64,000 nucleotides of DNA from Glebionis coronaria (taxonomy: Eukaryota > Streptophyta > Magnoliopsida > Asterales > Asteraceae), in contig CM046876.1 in the NCBI GenBank assembly GCA_025667525.1, positions 85,477,512-85,541,511 of the forward strand, given 5' to 3'. Position numbers and translations under genes: made by a program. This document shows, one piece after another, positions 34,200-43,903 of the stretch. The notes below the pieces were generated by a model. The model made no database searches. It worked only from the letters and a program-made list of their open reading frames with translations, and was not told where the DNA came from. Within the stretch, counting starts at the first letter, position 1; each line of letters opens with the position of its first letter.

Positions 34200-37100
34200 A
34201 AATATACCTTTATACAACAAAAGAAGGTGATATCAAATGTACAGAGTTGGAACCCTTTGAATAAGAAGTAGGTTCAAAATCCGCTGAAGTACTTGCAATG
34301 AATGAAGAAGAGTTTGCACAAATACTAGGATTAGGAGTAAAAAATTCCTTTTCAACATGTAGAAAAGTAGCATTAGTGCTGGCGCAGGTATAATCACTCT
34401 TCTTTGTTGGAATCCACTTAAGACCAACTTCCTTGAGGATCCTACCCGCTGATTTCCACTAAAGAATAGATTTAGGAGTGGTTTTCTCTTGCATAACGAA
34501 AGACTTATTTGGAGAGAAACTATGTCCTTTTTAATCCACGTTTCAGATTTGTTGTTATTGCTTTTCTTTACGACGGGTTTGTATCTCCTTCTTGTTTTAT
34601 AGGATTCTTCATTCTTTCTATGTGCAAAGGCAGCGATTTGACCTCATAAAGGTATTGCAGAATGCAATGGTCATGATTTCCATTGTGAATGCACTTTTTG
34701 TAGGTAGGTCTGTAGGGTATTTGGAAATCACGAAAGGCCATGTGTACCTAGGCTTTGTTGATCGTTCAGTCGCAGTGTTCGGTGCATGACTATTCATGGA
34801 GGGTTGCCATTGCTATTTCCTAGGTTGTTGGGAAGGGATCCTAGGTTTTGGTTGACTACCATTAGGAGTGTGTTGAACTCTAGCGGTTGTTGGTGTACTA
34901 GGTTTTGAATACACAATTTTTTCTTTCTGAATCTTCCCTTTTTGGTTTGCATCCTCTAGGTTGTTGGTATGAACTAAGTCATTTGAACCTACAGATTCCT
35001 TTGTGGACACAAATGTCACACACTTGGGGGTATTCCTAGAAGTACTAGGCGCATTCACATGGTTGGGTTTAGCAAAAGTATGCTTTCTAAATGGAGGAAC
35101 ATAGGGTGATATGGATAATTATGTAACACTTGGTTGCACATCAGTCTTTGGGGGTAACCTAGATTTTACATGAGAAGAATTAGAGAAAGGAGTCGGTTTT
35201 CCTAAGATAGATGGCTTTGGATCCTTGTAGGCATTGGGTTGACGAACAACAAGTTTCACAACTTTAGGTTCCACCATTTTCCCACGCATTCTAGAAATGA
35301 GTTTCTTCAACTCTTCTATCGTTATGTCCTTTTCTTGTAACTGAGCTTTCAAGTCTGTAATTTCCATACTCTCATTTCTCAACACGAGGCGGAAAGTTTT
35401 ACTTGCAAGTTATTATCATTTAGACCTTTTCTGACTTTGTCTTGCAAAGCAATTTCAAGAGAATGACAATGTTTTTGAAGGAATCACATTGGTGTTGAAT
35501 TAACGTAAAATCCTTTTGATCAACATTATTTTTGTGTTTCGAAAGCTCAGTTTTAAGATGCTCACACTCTTTGGTCTTATCAAGATATTTGCGTGCAATG
35601 TCAGAACATTCATCTATATCTGCACAAGATGTGAGAGCAACACACAACATATCTTTGGAGAGACATTCTTGTAAGAATATATTATATGCTATAGAAAACT
35701 CGTGTCTTTCAGGTTGATGGTCGTCAACTTCTTTTCAAGAGATTCCACATATTTCAAATCGTCAAACATTTCTTGCTTAATTAATGTTTCAAATTCCAAA
35801 GCATGTTTCTTTGATCTTTCCGCAAGCGGAATCAAAATATTTTTCACAAGCACAATTATATCGTGAGGAATTTATTTGTTGCCTTTCAAACGTTCACGTT
35901 CTTTCTAGTCGTCATCTACAACCATTTTGAAATTTTCAATGTTTTGAAGACGAATACTAAGTGTTTGCTTACTCTTGCTTATAGAGGCTTTGAACGGTAA
36001 ATACTCAATATATGTTGAAACATTAGTTTTCTTAGTGGCAAAAGCTTGTCTCCATTTTATTATTCTTTGTTCACATTCGAAAAATAGTTGCTCACGAGAC
36101 TTATGTGTTTGCGGTTTGAAAAGTTCATAAAGACTGTTTTCATATGCATAATTATATGGTTTAACAAATTCTTTATTAACTTTTGATCTACTCTCTTGTT
36201 CCAAATCGTTTGTGTCTCTACTGTCAGGCCTAACAACAAGGCAATCAAGATCGGTCCATTGGGACTCATCAAAATAAAGGTGTTGATTTTCAGATTGATC
36301 TTGCTCAAGGTACTTAGGATACGCAAAACTAGGTTTACCCTTGAAAAACGAACAAGGTGCCAAGATTCTCATGGTTTGAATCAATTGATTAATTCTATAA
36401 ACAGCTTTCTTATAAAAATCAATTTGAGTTTCAAGTTCCACAATTTGTCAATGTCTTTCGCTTGTGTAGTTTTAAAATCATTTTCTAAATTTTCAACCAC
36501 TGCTTTCTTTTAATTAACAAGTTTAGTTTTATCATCTTGAAGAAAACCATTTACTTGAGTAAGCTCATTCACTTTAGTGGTAGCAAGATATGTTCTGTAA
36601 CGTTTATTACTTAAAAGGGTGTGAAAATTACGTTTCTCTTGTTCAAGTAATTTAAGAGTCTCGTTGTATTTATTTTCAAAAACATCCTTTTCGGTATTCA
36701 TGAAACGGCATTGGTATCCATCAATCTCTTTATCTCTTTGAAGAAGCTCAGCTCTGCAACTAGTCAACAACTCTGTAGATTTGATAACGGCAGCTTTGCA
36801 TTCTTCAAAGTTTTGAGTGAGTGTTGCATTTGCCTTCCTTAATTGCTTTTGACTCTTTCTAGTTTCTTTGACATCATGTTTTAAATTAGCAGTTAAATTA
36901 GCAAGCACAACACGCTCGTCGTCATGATACTCATTTGCATGTTGATCATTCTCAAACTCATTATTGCACATGTCTGATGAAGCAGGTGTAGTATTGCTAT
37001 CAACCTTTTCCGTCATACATGTGTCAATAAGGGTTGTTGTTTGATCACAATGCTCATGCGCATTAGAATTAGCAAACACATTATATTCATCATTGTGTAC

Positions 37101-37894
37101 CTCTTCCAATGGCTCAGGAACATGGCCATTATCATAGGATGGTGTATTGTTGATGTCATTCTCAAAGTCGATGCCTTGTTTGCCAGAGCTGTTACATTCT
37201 TTCCCAGATATGCTACGATCATTCTGCATACCATGCTTTGTGTTTGCTGATACGTAGTTGTCATTTGCATTACTCGATACTATCCCATTACTTACAATTG
37301 AAACTGGACTCTTATCCACTACATGAATCTTTGCAACCGTGCACTCTTGCATTTTCAGCCTTTTGTCATTTATCTTATTGATCATGTCCTTTTCATGAAG
37401 TAAGCGTTCATCCAGAAGCCTCTCAATGGATTCCATGTTTTGATGTATCAAGTCTCTGAAATATTCTGCGTCCATTTTAGTGTAGTCTTTAAAGTGCTCT
37501 TTTGCACCTAGAACCTCTGAATCAAAATTGGGACTCTTGAATAGCTTTGAAACAAAGAACGGTTGAAACCGTGTTCTCAGTGTTTGGAAGGCTTTCTTGG
37601 AATCTGCTTCATGAAGGTAGTTGTTGAGTAGTTCTTTCTCAAGGTTCTTCAGGTGGTCTTTCGAAGAAGCACACAAATGCATTCATAAACAAAAGGATCA
37701 TACGAGAAGGTCTCTCTTTCAAGACGTTTTAGATTCATTTTGAGATCACTAAAAGCTTTCATACAACTTTGTTTGAGGACTTGTTCTTGTAGTTGCATCT
37801 CTCGTTCTTCTTTGTCCAAACACGACGACGTCATTACATTGGTACTCGAGACCATTTTTTTGTGAGTCACACCATTCGTTGATGTAGAATCCAT
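34200..37894 (-). pseudogene. Broken gag-like gene of element C
   Basis: Open stretches follow one another on the minus strand in changing frames: 37894-37649 (start MDSTSTNGVTHKK), 37682-36510 (390 codons), 36441-35905 (178 codons), 35650-35420, 35385-35119 (with ESMEITDLKAQLQEKDITIE), 35058-34813 (with NTPKCVTFVSTKES), then an EVGLKWIPTKKS remnant near 34410. The order and motifs match a large N-terminal coiled-coil protein that I know from Asteraceae copia predictions. It is Glu, Lys and Asn rich with many heptads. No CCHC knuckle was seen. At least four frame changes mean no intact protein. In the family this region precedes integrase; here it is followed by noncoding sequence. Confidence 0.75.
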
Positions 37895-38226
37895 AATGGG
37901 TGATGCTCAGTTGATGAAGTGACTTCGGATCTTAAGTAGATGGTGTAGTGATTGTTGTTAAAGTAGCAATACGGACTTTTACTAATCGTGGAGAAACCAA
38001 AAAATAAATTCGCGGGATTTACAAACCACCGATTAAATCGTAAATTTTCCTAGGTTCATGTGTTGTTGACGAGAATAGTTATTGAAATCCTCTAACAATG
38101 TGTTCTTGATAAACCAAAATTGTAAGACCAAATAACTCACGAGTTAAAAAAATTTCAAATTCACGTTTTTGAAAATTTTCAAACTCGTAAAAATTTGAAG
38201 TCTAGATTTCGAAATATGTAACTAAA

Positions 38227-38542
38227 GATTTTAGAATAAATCTTCACCAAAGATTTCAGAATAAATATTCACCAATGATTTCGGAATCCAAGCTTAGAAG
38301 ATTTCGGAATCCAACCATAAACAATTTCGGAATCCAACCATAAACAATTTCGGAATCCAAACATAGAAGATTTTGGAATCCAACCTTAAACAATTTCGGA
38401 ATCCAAGCATTAAAGATTTCGGAATCCAACCTTAAATGATTTCGGAATATAACTTTAAGAAATTTCGGAATCCAAGCATAGAAGATTTCGGAATCCAACC
38501 TTAAATGATTTCGGAACATAACTTTAGCAAAGATTTTGGAAT
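38227..38542. repeat. 23-bp minisatellite in the leader of element C
   Basis: About 14 consecutive units have the consensus GATTTCGGAATCCAACCWTAAAY, with unit alternation between AACCATAAAC and AAGCATAGAA types. The array lies between the primer site (38791-38802) and the gag start (37894), so it would be transcribed as part of the leader. A minus-strand open frame over it (38256-38519) merely translates the repeat. Confidence 0.9.
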
Positions 38543-38790
38543 AAAGTGGTATATCGGATGAAATACACTTTTTCTAGTTTTTACCCCAAAATCAAGCCAA
38601 AAGATCAAAACTTTTTGCGTTTTTTCACCAAAACAAGTAACCTAAATCCCTACCACAACTATGTAGGAGATATTAGAAAAAATAAACCATAAAAAACACG
38701 AAAATAAAATTTGAAATCAAGGTTTTTAAAGCTATAAACCACACAAACACAATAAAGATCCCAAAAACAATCACTAATCTACCCCTTGGC

Positions 38791-38802
38791 GAATGATACC
38801 AA
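38791..38802 (-). other. Primer binding site of element C
   Basis: On the minus strand this reads TTGGTATCATTC immediately after the LTR end. The first eight bases of the tRNA-Met site, TGGTATCA, are intact and the remainder is changed. Confidence 0.75.
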
Positions 38803-39170
38803 TTATAGTCCCATGATTGATGATGATGGATCTAAGAAGTAAAGAATAAAAGAGATGAAGTTTAGAAAGAGAAAGTAGAGAGAAGTGTGTGAAACTTAAG
38901 GAGGATTAGATTGAGATGACGAAATGGCTAACCCTTCCTAACATTCTCGGAAGGGCTTTATATATTACGCCTACATGTGGCCTTTCTATGTACTATATTT
39001 TTTGGGTCGGGCTTGATAATTTCTTAGTACATTGAAAGAGGCCTTTCAAGCTAGCCATCAAGCCCGTATTGTCACGAATATTCTACGACCTATTACGACG
39101 TTCTAATAAACAATACACAATAAACCTATGACCGATCATTCTTGTTAGACTTAATATTTTGAGGCTAACA
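38801..39170 (-). repeat. 5' LTR of element C
   Basis: This LTR is about 370 bp. On the plus strand it ends GAGGCTAACA, directly before the GGAAG duplication. Its inner edge reads AATTATAGTCC where the partner LTR has TGTTATCC, so the exact inner boundary is uncertain by a few bases. Confidence 0.82.
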
Positions 39171-40082
39171 GGAAGCTTTGTCTTTTTGGAATGCAGGATA
39201 GAACAAGCTTATCAGATTCCCTGGAATAAATTTAAGAATCTGCTAATTAATTAAGAAGTATTGTCCTCGCAATTAGAAAGATAGAGGAGGAACTCTATAA
39301 GCTAGCGGTGAAAGAGAATAATCTTAAAGTTTACATCCGTAGATTTCAGGAATTAACATTATTATTTCCTAATATGGTGCCTAATACTGAAAAATTGATG
39401 GAAGCTTTTATTGGAGGATTGCCTAGAAGTATTGAAGGGAATGTTACAGCCTCTAAACCCTAAACTTTACAGGAAGTTATCACCATTTATCAAAGATTAA
39501 TGGATCAAGTGATAAGGTATACTCATGTACAAGCGGCAGTTAATAATAAAGGAAATTTGATGATAGGTTGAGTTTCCTGTTGATCGTAATTTCCAAAAGA
39601 ATAATTTTCTCAACTATAATCAAGGCAATAATCGTCAACAACAGAGCAAAAGAAATGATGTTTCTAAAGTTTATGTTGTAGCCTCAAGCAATGGTTATAA
39701 AGAAGAGTAGCCCCAATTTCAGAAATGTTCTTTACATCACACAGGATATTGCACTATCAGGTGTCAGAACTGTGGAAAAATAGGACATGATACAAGAAAC
39801 TGCAGAAATAAAGGACCAGCTACTGGAAGTAATCAATTTCCTGTAACTAAGGTTTGTCATAACTGCAGAGAAAAAGGGCATTTTACGAATGAGTGCCGTA
39901 AAGAGAGCAATAGCAGAGGAAAAGCTTATTTGCTAAACGATACTCAACAATATCAAAATACGGTTACGGGTATGTTTCATATATATCAACGTCTAGTTAA
40001 AGTAATATTTGACTCAGGAGCTGATAGAAATTTCATATCTGATAAAATTGCTACTAAGTTAGATGTTCTAACTATTCTTTGA
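39171..40082 (+). pseudogene. Element B gag 3' part, nucleocapsid and protease
   Basis: This resumes gag with EALSFWNA and continues through EEELYKLAVKE, VYIRRFQELTLLFPNMVP and EAFIGGLPRSIEGNV. Two intact CCHC zinc knuckles follow: CQNCGKIGHDTRNC (39762-39803) and CHNCREKGHFTNEC (39855-39896), the RNA-binding nucleocapsid. The aspartic protease motif VIFDSGADRNFIS (Asp codon at 40011) is in the same frame. Stops and frame changes between 39200 and 39720, and a TGA at about 40080, break the reading. The protease would mature the polyprotein in the particle. Confidence 0.85.
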
Positions 40083-41653
40083 ATAGTAAGTATGATACAG
40101 AACTAGCCAGTAGGAAAAATAGTTAGCACTAATACCGTTATTCAAGGATGTATCATTACTTTATTACGTCAATCCTTTGAAATCGACCTTATACCCATTA
40201 AGCTTGGTAGTTTTGATGTAGTCATTGGGATGAACTGGTTATCTAAATACCATGCTAAAATCCTATGTGACGAGAAATCCGTTCATATTCCTATTAACGG
40301 TGAAGTATTGATTGTCCATGGTGAACGAAGTAGAACTCGACTAAATCTCATATCGTGCTTAAAAATAAATAAGTATGTATCCCGTGGTAGTCAAGTTTTC
40401 TTAGTTAAAGTAGTAGAGAAGAAGGTAGAAGAGAAGTGACTAGAAGATATTGTAATAGTTAGAGAATTTCCCGAAGTATTTCCCTAGGAATTACCAGGTT
40501 TGCCACATGTACGTCAAGTTGAATTCCAAATCGATTTGATACCACGAGGAACACCGATTGCCAAAGCGCCTTATCGATTAGCACCTTCGGAAATGCAAGA
40601 GTTGTTAAGTCATATTCAAGAGTTAACTGATCGAGGTTTTATTCGACCAAGTATATCGTTGTGGGGAGCTCCAATCTTAATTTTCAAAAAGAAAGATGGA
40701 TCTTTTAGGATGTATATCAATTATAGTGAGTTGAACAAACTTACTATAAAGTATCATTACCCAGAATCGACGATGTATTTGATCAACTTCAAGGATCGAG
40801 CGTATATTCGAAGATTGATTTACGTTCAGGTTATCATCAACTGAGAGTTAAGGAAGACTATATTCCTAAAACTGCTTTCAGGACGCGATACAGACATTAT
40901 GAATTTCAAGTGATGCCTTTTGGTTTTACCAATGCACCAGCTGTTTTCATGGACCTCATGAATAGAGTGTGTAATCCTTACTTGGATAAATTTGTAATCG
41001 TGTTTATTCATGATATACTTATTTACTCTTATAATAGAGAAGAACATGCCAAGCATCTTGGTATAATTCTCGAATTACTTAAGAAGGAGGAGTTGTATGC
41101 TAAGTTTTCGAAGTGTAAATTTTGGATCAATGTTGTGCAATTTCTAGGGCATGTCAATGATAGACAAGTTATTCGTGTGGATCCTACAAAGATTGAAGCG
41201 GTAAAGTATTGGACTAGACCTGTTACGCCAACAGAGATAAGATAATTCTTAGGATTAGCTGGATATTATCGAAGATTTATCGAAGGTTTTTTAAAAATTG
41301 CTAAATCTTTGACCGAATTGACTCACAAGAACAAATTGTTTGTCTGGGGAAATGATCAAGAGATAGCTTTTCAATTATTGAAACAAAAGTTGTGTGAATC
41401 ACCTATCCTAGCATTGCTAGAAGGTAACGATGACTTTGTCATTTACTGTGATGCATCTATTCAAGGAATGGGAGTAGTGCTTATACAAAGGAATAAAGTT
41501 ATTGCTTATGCATCAAGGCAACTTAAACCTAATGAGAAGAATTATACTACTCATAATCTAGAATTAGGAGCGGTGATATTTGCTCTTAAAATATGGAGAC
41601 ATTACCTCTATGGTACGAAGTGTGTAGTATTTACTGATCATAAGAGTCTTCAA
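40083..41653 (+). pseudogene. Element B reverse transcriptase and RNase H, broken
   Basis: The linker [17 protein letters not shown] (near 40210) is followed by RT blocks: [70 protein letters not shown] and [16 protein letters not shown]. The catalytic block reads [13 protein letters not shown]: the first Asp of the usual F(I/V)DD is His (codon at about 41009-41011), so polymerase activity is expected to be lost. A one-base deletion near 40763 shifts the frame, and stops occur near 40437, 40483 and 41243. RNase H begins with [20 protein letters not shown] and FTDHKSLQ, keeping D, E and D. It is cut by a solo LTR after HKSLQ. Confidence 0.88.
41649..41653. repeat. Target-site duplication TTCAA, left (solo LTR)
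   Basis: TTCAA before TGTTGTACCC corresponds to TTTAA at 42238-42242, one transition apart. Removing the insert restores the RNase H reading HKSLQYILH. Confidence 0.75.
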
Positions 41654-42237
41654 TGTTGTACCCAAACTTAGATCGATTATCTTTGTATTATCGAGATAAA
41701 TCAAGAGTAATACGTAGAGAAACTTTGTGTATTCTAAAATCTAAGTAAAATGAGGAAACTAATACTTAGAACAAAGAACAAAGTAACAAAACGATTGTTA
41801 AACTTTCATCAATTGATATATCAAAATGAACAGAAAGTATATGAAAAGTATGTGAAAATTTTATCTTATGTCTAACCCTAAGGCCTCCTTTTATACACTA
41901 AGGAGCCTTGTACAAAAAGCTAGAATCAACTATTTTAGGAAGATATACAAGATAAACATAAAAAATAACTTATTGACTAAATCTTTTAAACATTAAGAAT
42001 ATATTTTTAATTCTTATCTTCATATTTTGTCCACCAGCTTGAATAATTCATCATTGGCATATTTAGTCCTTATCTTCCTAATTTAAACAAAATGTGTTGA
42101 TATTCACAGCTTATGCAATCTTTTAGTGGCTAAGATTCTTCTTGTTAGCGGCTTTGTGTCAGCGGCTACAATAGTCATGTCAACGGCTAGACTCTTACTT
42201 GTCAACGGCTAGGGACTTGGTCATTTTATTCCTATCA
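41654..42237 (-). mobile_element. Solo LTR, probably copia-type, in element B RNase H
   Basis: The insert is 584 bp with plus-strand edges TGTTGTACCC and TTCCTATCA, that is TGATAGGAAT...GGGTACAACA on the minus strand. A minus-strand TATA box, TATAAAAGGAGG, lies at about 41884-41895. No internal region or second LTR is present, so it is the product of LTR-LTR recombination or a very short element. Upstream of the TATA box it carries repeated TAGCCGTTGACA motifs, listed separately. Its lineage is not determined. Confidence 0.8.
42144..42211 (-). promoter_or_regulatory. Repeated TAGCCG(T/C)TGAC motif upstream of solo-LTR TATA box
   Basis: On the plus strand the copies are GTTAGCGGCT (42144), GTCAGCGGCTA (42158), GTCAACGGCTA (42179) and GTCAACGGCTAG (42201), with a weaker copy near 42125. 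The minus strand therefore carries TTGAC, the W-box core bound by WRKY factors, at two of them. All are about 250-310 bp upstream of the TATA box. Confidence 0.6.
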
Positions 42238-43851
42238 TTTAATATATTCTTCATTAGAAGGAATTGAATATGAGACAGCGACGTTGGTTAGAGTTACTTG
42301 CTGATTACGATTGTGAAATTCATTATCACCCAGGTAAAGCCAATGTAGTAGCTGATGCTTTGAATCGAAAGGAGCGAGTTAAGTCGTTACGAGTTAAGTC
42401 ATTAATGATAACTCTTTACCCGAAGTTACCTACCTAAATTCTTGAAGATCAAGAAGAAGCACTTAAGGTAGAGAATGTAGAAGCAGAGAATTTAAGAGGG
42501 ATGGATAAATAGTTTGATGTTCGTATAGATGGAATTTGTTGTATTAAGAATCGTAGTTGCTTACCGGCCTATGGTAATTTAGGAGATTTGATTATGCACG
42601 AGTCTCATAAATCGAAGTATTCTATACATCATGGTTCTTATAAGATGTATCAAGATCTTAAGAAACTATTGGTGGCCTAATATGAAGGCAGTCATAGCAG
42701 AATACGTTAGTAAGTGTTTAACGTCTGCAAGAGTTAAAGCAGAGTATTAAAATCCATCCGGACTGTTGATACATCCAGAGATTTCGATATGAAAATGGGA
42801 AAGAATTGCGATGGATTTTGTAACTAAGTTACCTAAGACATCAAATGGACATGACACAATCTGGGTTATTGTCGCTCGTCTTACTAAATCGGCGCGATTT
42901 CTTTCTATTAAAGACACCGATAGTATGGAAACTCTTACGAGATTGTACATTAAGAAGGTAATCTCTCAACATGGAGTGCCTGTATCTATTATCTCAGATC
43001 GGGATAGTCGTTTTAAGTTTATATTTTGGAGATCGACTGAAAGTGCCTTAGGAACTCAGATAGACATGAGTACAACATTTCATCCTCAAACAGATGGACA
43101 AATTGAAAGGACGATTCAAACTCTCGAAGATATTCTTACAGCTTGCATATTAGATTTTGGAAAAGGATGTGTGAAATATCTACCTCTAGTAGAATTCTCT
43201 TATAACAACAGTTATCATGCTAGTATTAAAGCAGCACCTTTCGAAGTACTTTATGGAAAAAAGTGTCGATCGCCTGCTTGTTGGGCTGAAGTTTGAGATA
43301 TTCAACTAACAGGACCATAAATAATACATGAAACTACTGAAAATATTTTCCAAATTCGATAGAGATGACAAGTTGCACACGATAGAAAAAGAAGTTACGC
43401 TAATGCTAGACGCAAACCTTTGGAATTTGCAGTTGGAGATCGTGTTATGTTGAAAGTTTCACCTCGTCAAGGAGTTATCCAATTCAGAGAGAAAAAGAAA
43501 TTGAATCCAAGGTATATAGGACCGTTCAAAATAACCAAAAGAATTGGCACTGTGGCATATAAACTAGAGCTTCCTGAAGAGCTTTGTAATGCTCACAATA
43601 CTTTTCATGTTTCAAATTTGAAGAAATGCTTATCAGATGAATCTTTCATCATACCGATGAAAGAACTTCAACTCGATGATAAGTTAAACTTTGTAGAAGA
43701 ACTTGTGGAAATCATGGATAAAAAGATCAAACGATTGAATCAAAGTCGTATCCCAATAGTTAAAGTACGATGGAACTCGAAAAGAAGACCTATGTATACT
43801 TGGGAACGTGAAGATCAAATTCGAGCTAAATATTCGTATCTATTTTTTTAG
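42238..43851 (+). pseudogene. Element B RNase H end, integrase, GPF block and chromodomain-like tail
   Basis: After the solo [23 protein letters not shown] and [18 protein letters not shown] complete RNase H. A decayed HHCC zinc region follows near 42597 ([14 protein letters not shown], then a changed Cys pair). The integrase core keeps MDFVTKLP (first Asp), IISDRDSRF (second Asp) and [15 protein letters not shown] (Glu). The tail at 43420-43851 has EFAVGDRVMLKVSP, RYIGPFKI and a chromodomain-like end with EELVEIMDKKIKRL, KVRWNSKRRP and TWERED. Stops at 42435, 42510, 42680-42750 and 43294 break it. In the family, integrase inserts the DNA copy and the chromodomain targets heterochromatin. Confidence 0.88.
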
Positions 43852-43891
43852 TAACCCTACTTTTAGTTAATCTGAGGACGAGATTCTAAAT

Positions 43892-43903
43892 AAGGGGGGA
43901 GAC
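43892..43903 (+). other. Polypurine tract of element B
   Basis: AAGGGGGGAGAC lies directly before the 3' LTR, after GAGGACGAGATTCT, the usual ending of Tekay-type elements. This tract primes plus-strand synthesis. Confidence 0.88.

Larger units (their letters stand above)
31332..34200 (-). other. 3' noncoding zone of element C with multiple polypurine tracts and internal repeats
   Basis: On the minus strand purine-rich GGGGGAG-type tracts occur at 31334-31340 (next to the LTR), 33085-33092, 33183-33189, 33314-33321 and 33613-33619. A repeat of the tract/LTR junction lies near 31583-31618 (GCTAACAATCTCC... GTGAGGTCATTCC). Two diverged tandem repeat blocks are present at 32023-32403 and about 33640-33960. 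No coding motif was recognised on either strand; short open frames here look like chance. Multiple tracts before the 3' LTR are a reported hallmark of Sireviruses. Confidence 0.65.
30951..39170 (-). mobile_element. Element C: Sirevirus-like copia element lacking pol
   Basis: This 8220-bp insertion in element B gag is flanked by GGAAG. On the minus strand it runs LTR (38801-39170), primer site TGGTATCATTC, a long leader with a 23-bp minisatellite, a broken gag-like coding region (about 37894 to 34200), a 3' noncoding zone with several polypurine tracts, and LTR (30951-31331). The LTR edges are TGTTAGCC and GGATAACA. Multiple polypurine tracts and a large coiled-coil gag suggest the Sirevirus/Maximus lineage of copia. 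I found no integrase, RT or RNase H motif in the roughly 2.9 kb between gag and the 3' LTR, so it appears non-autonomous. Confidence 0.82.

Noticed and set aside
38256..38519. Minus-strand open frame with a repetitive protein (FRNLLxLDSEI-type units).
   Set aside because: It is a translation of the 23-bp minisatellite in a leader region; the repeat length is not a multiple of three, so neighbouring units are read in different frames.
38227..38542. Regular short repeats that could suggest a CRISPR array.
   Set aside because: Units are directly adjacent without spacers and the setting is a plant retrotransposon leader.
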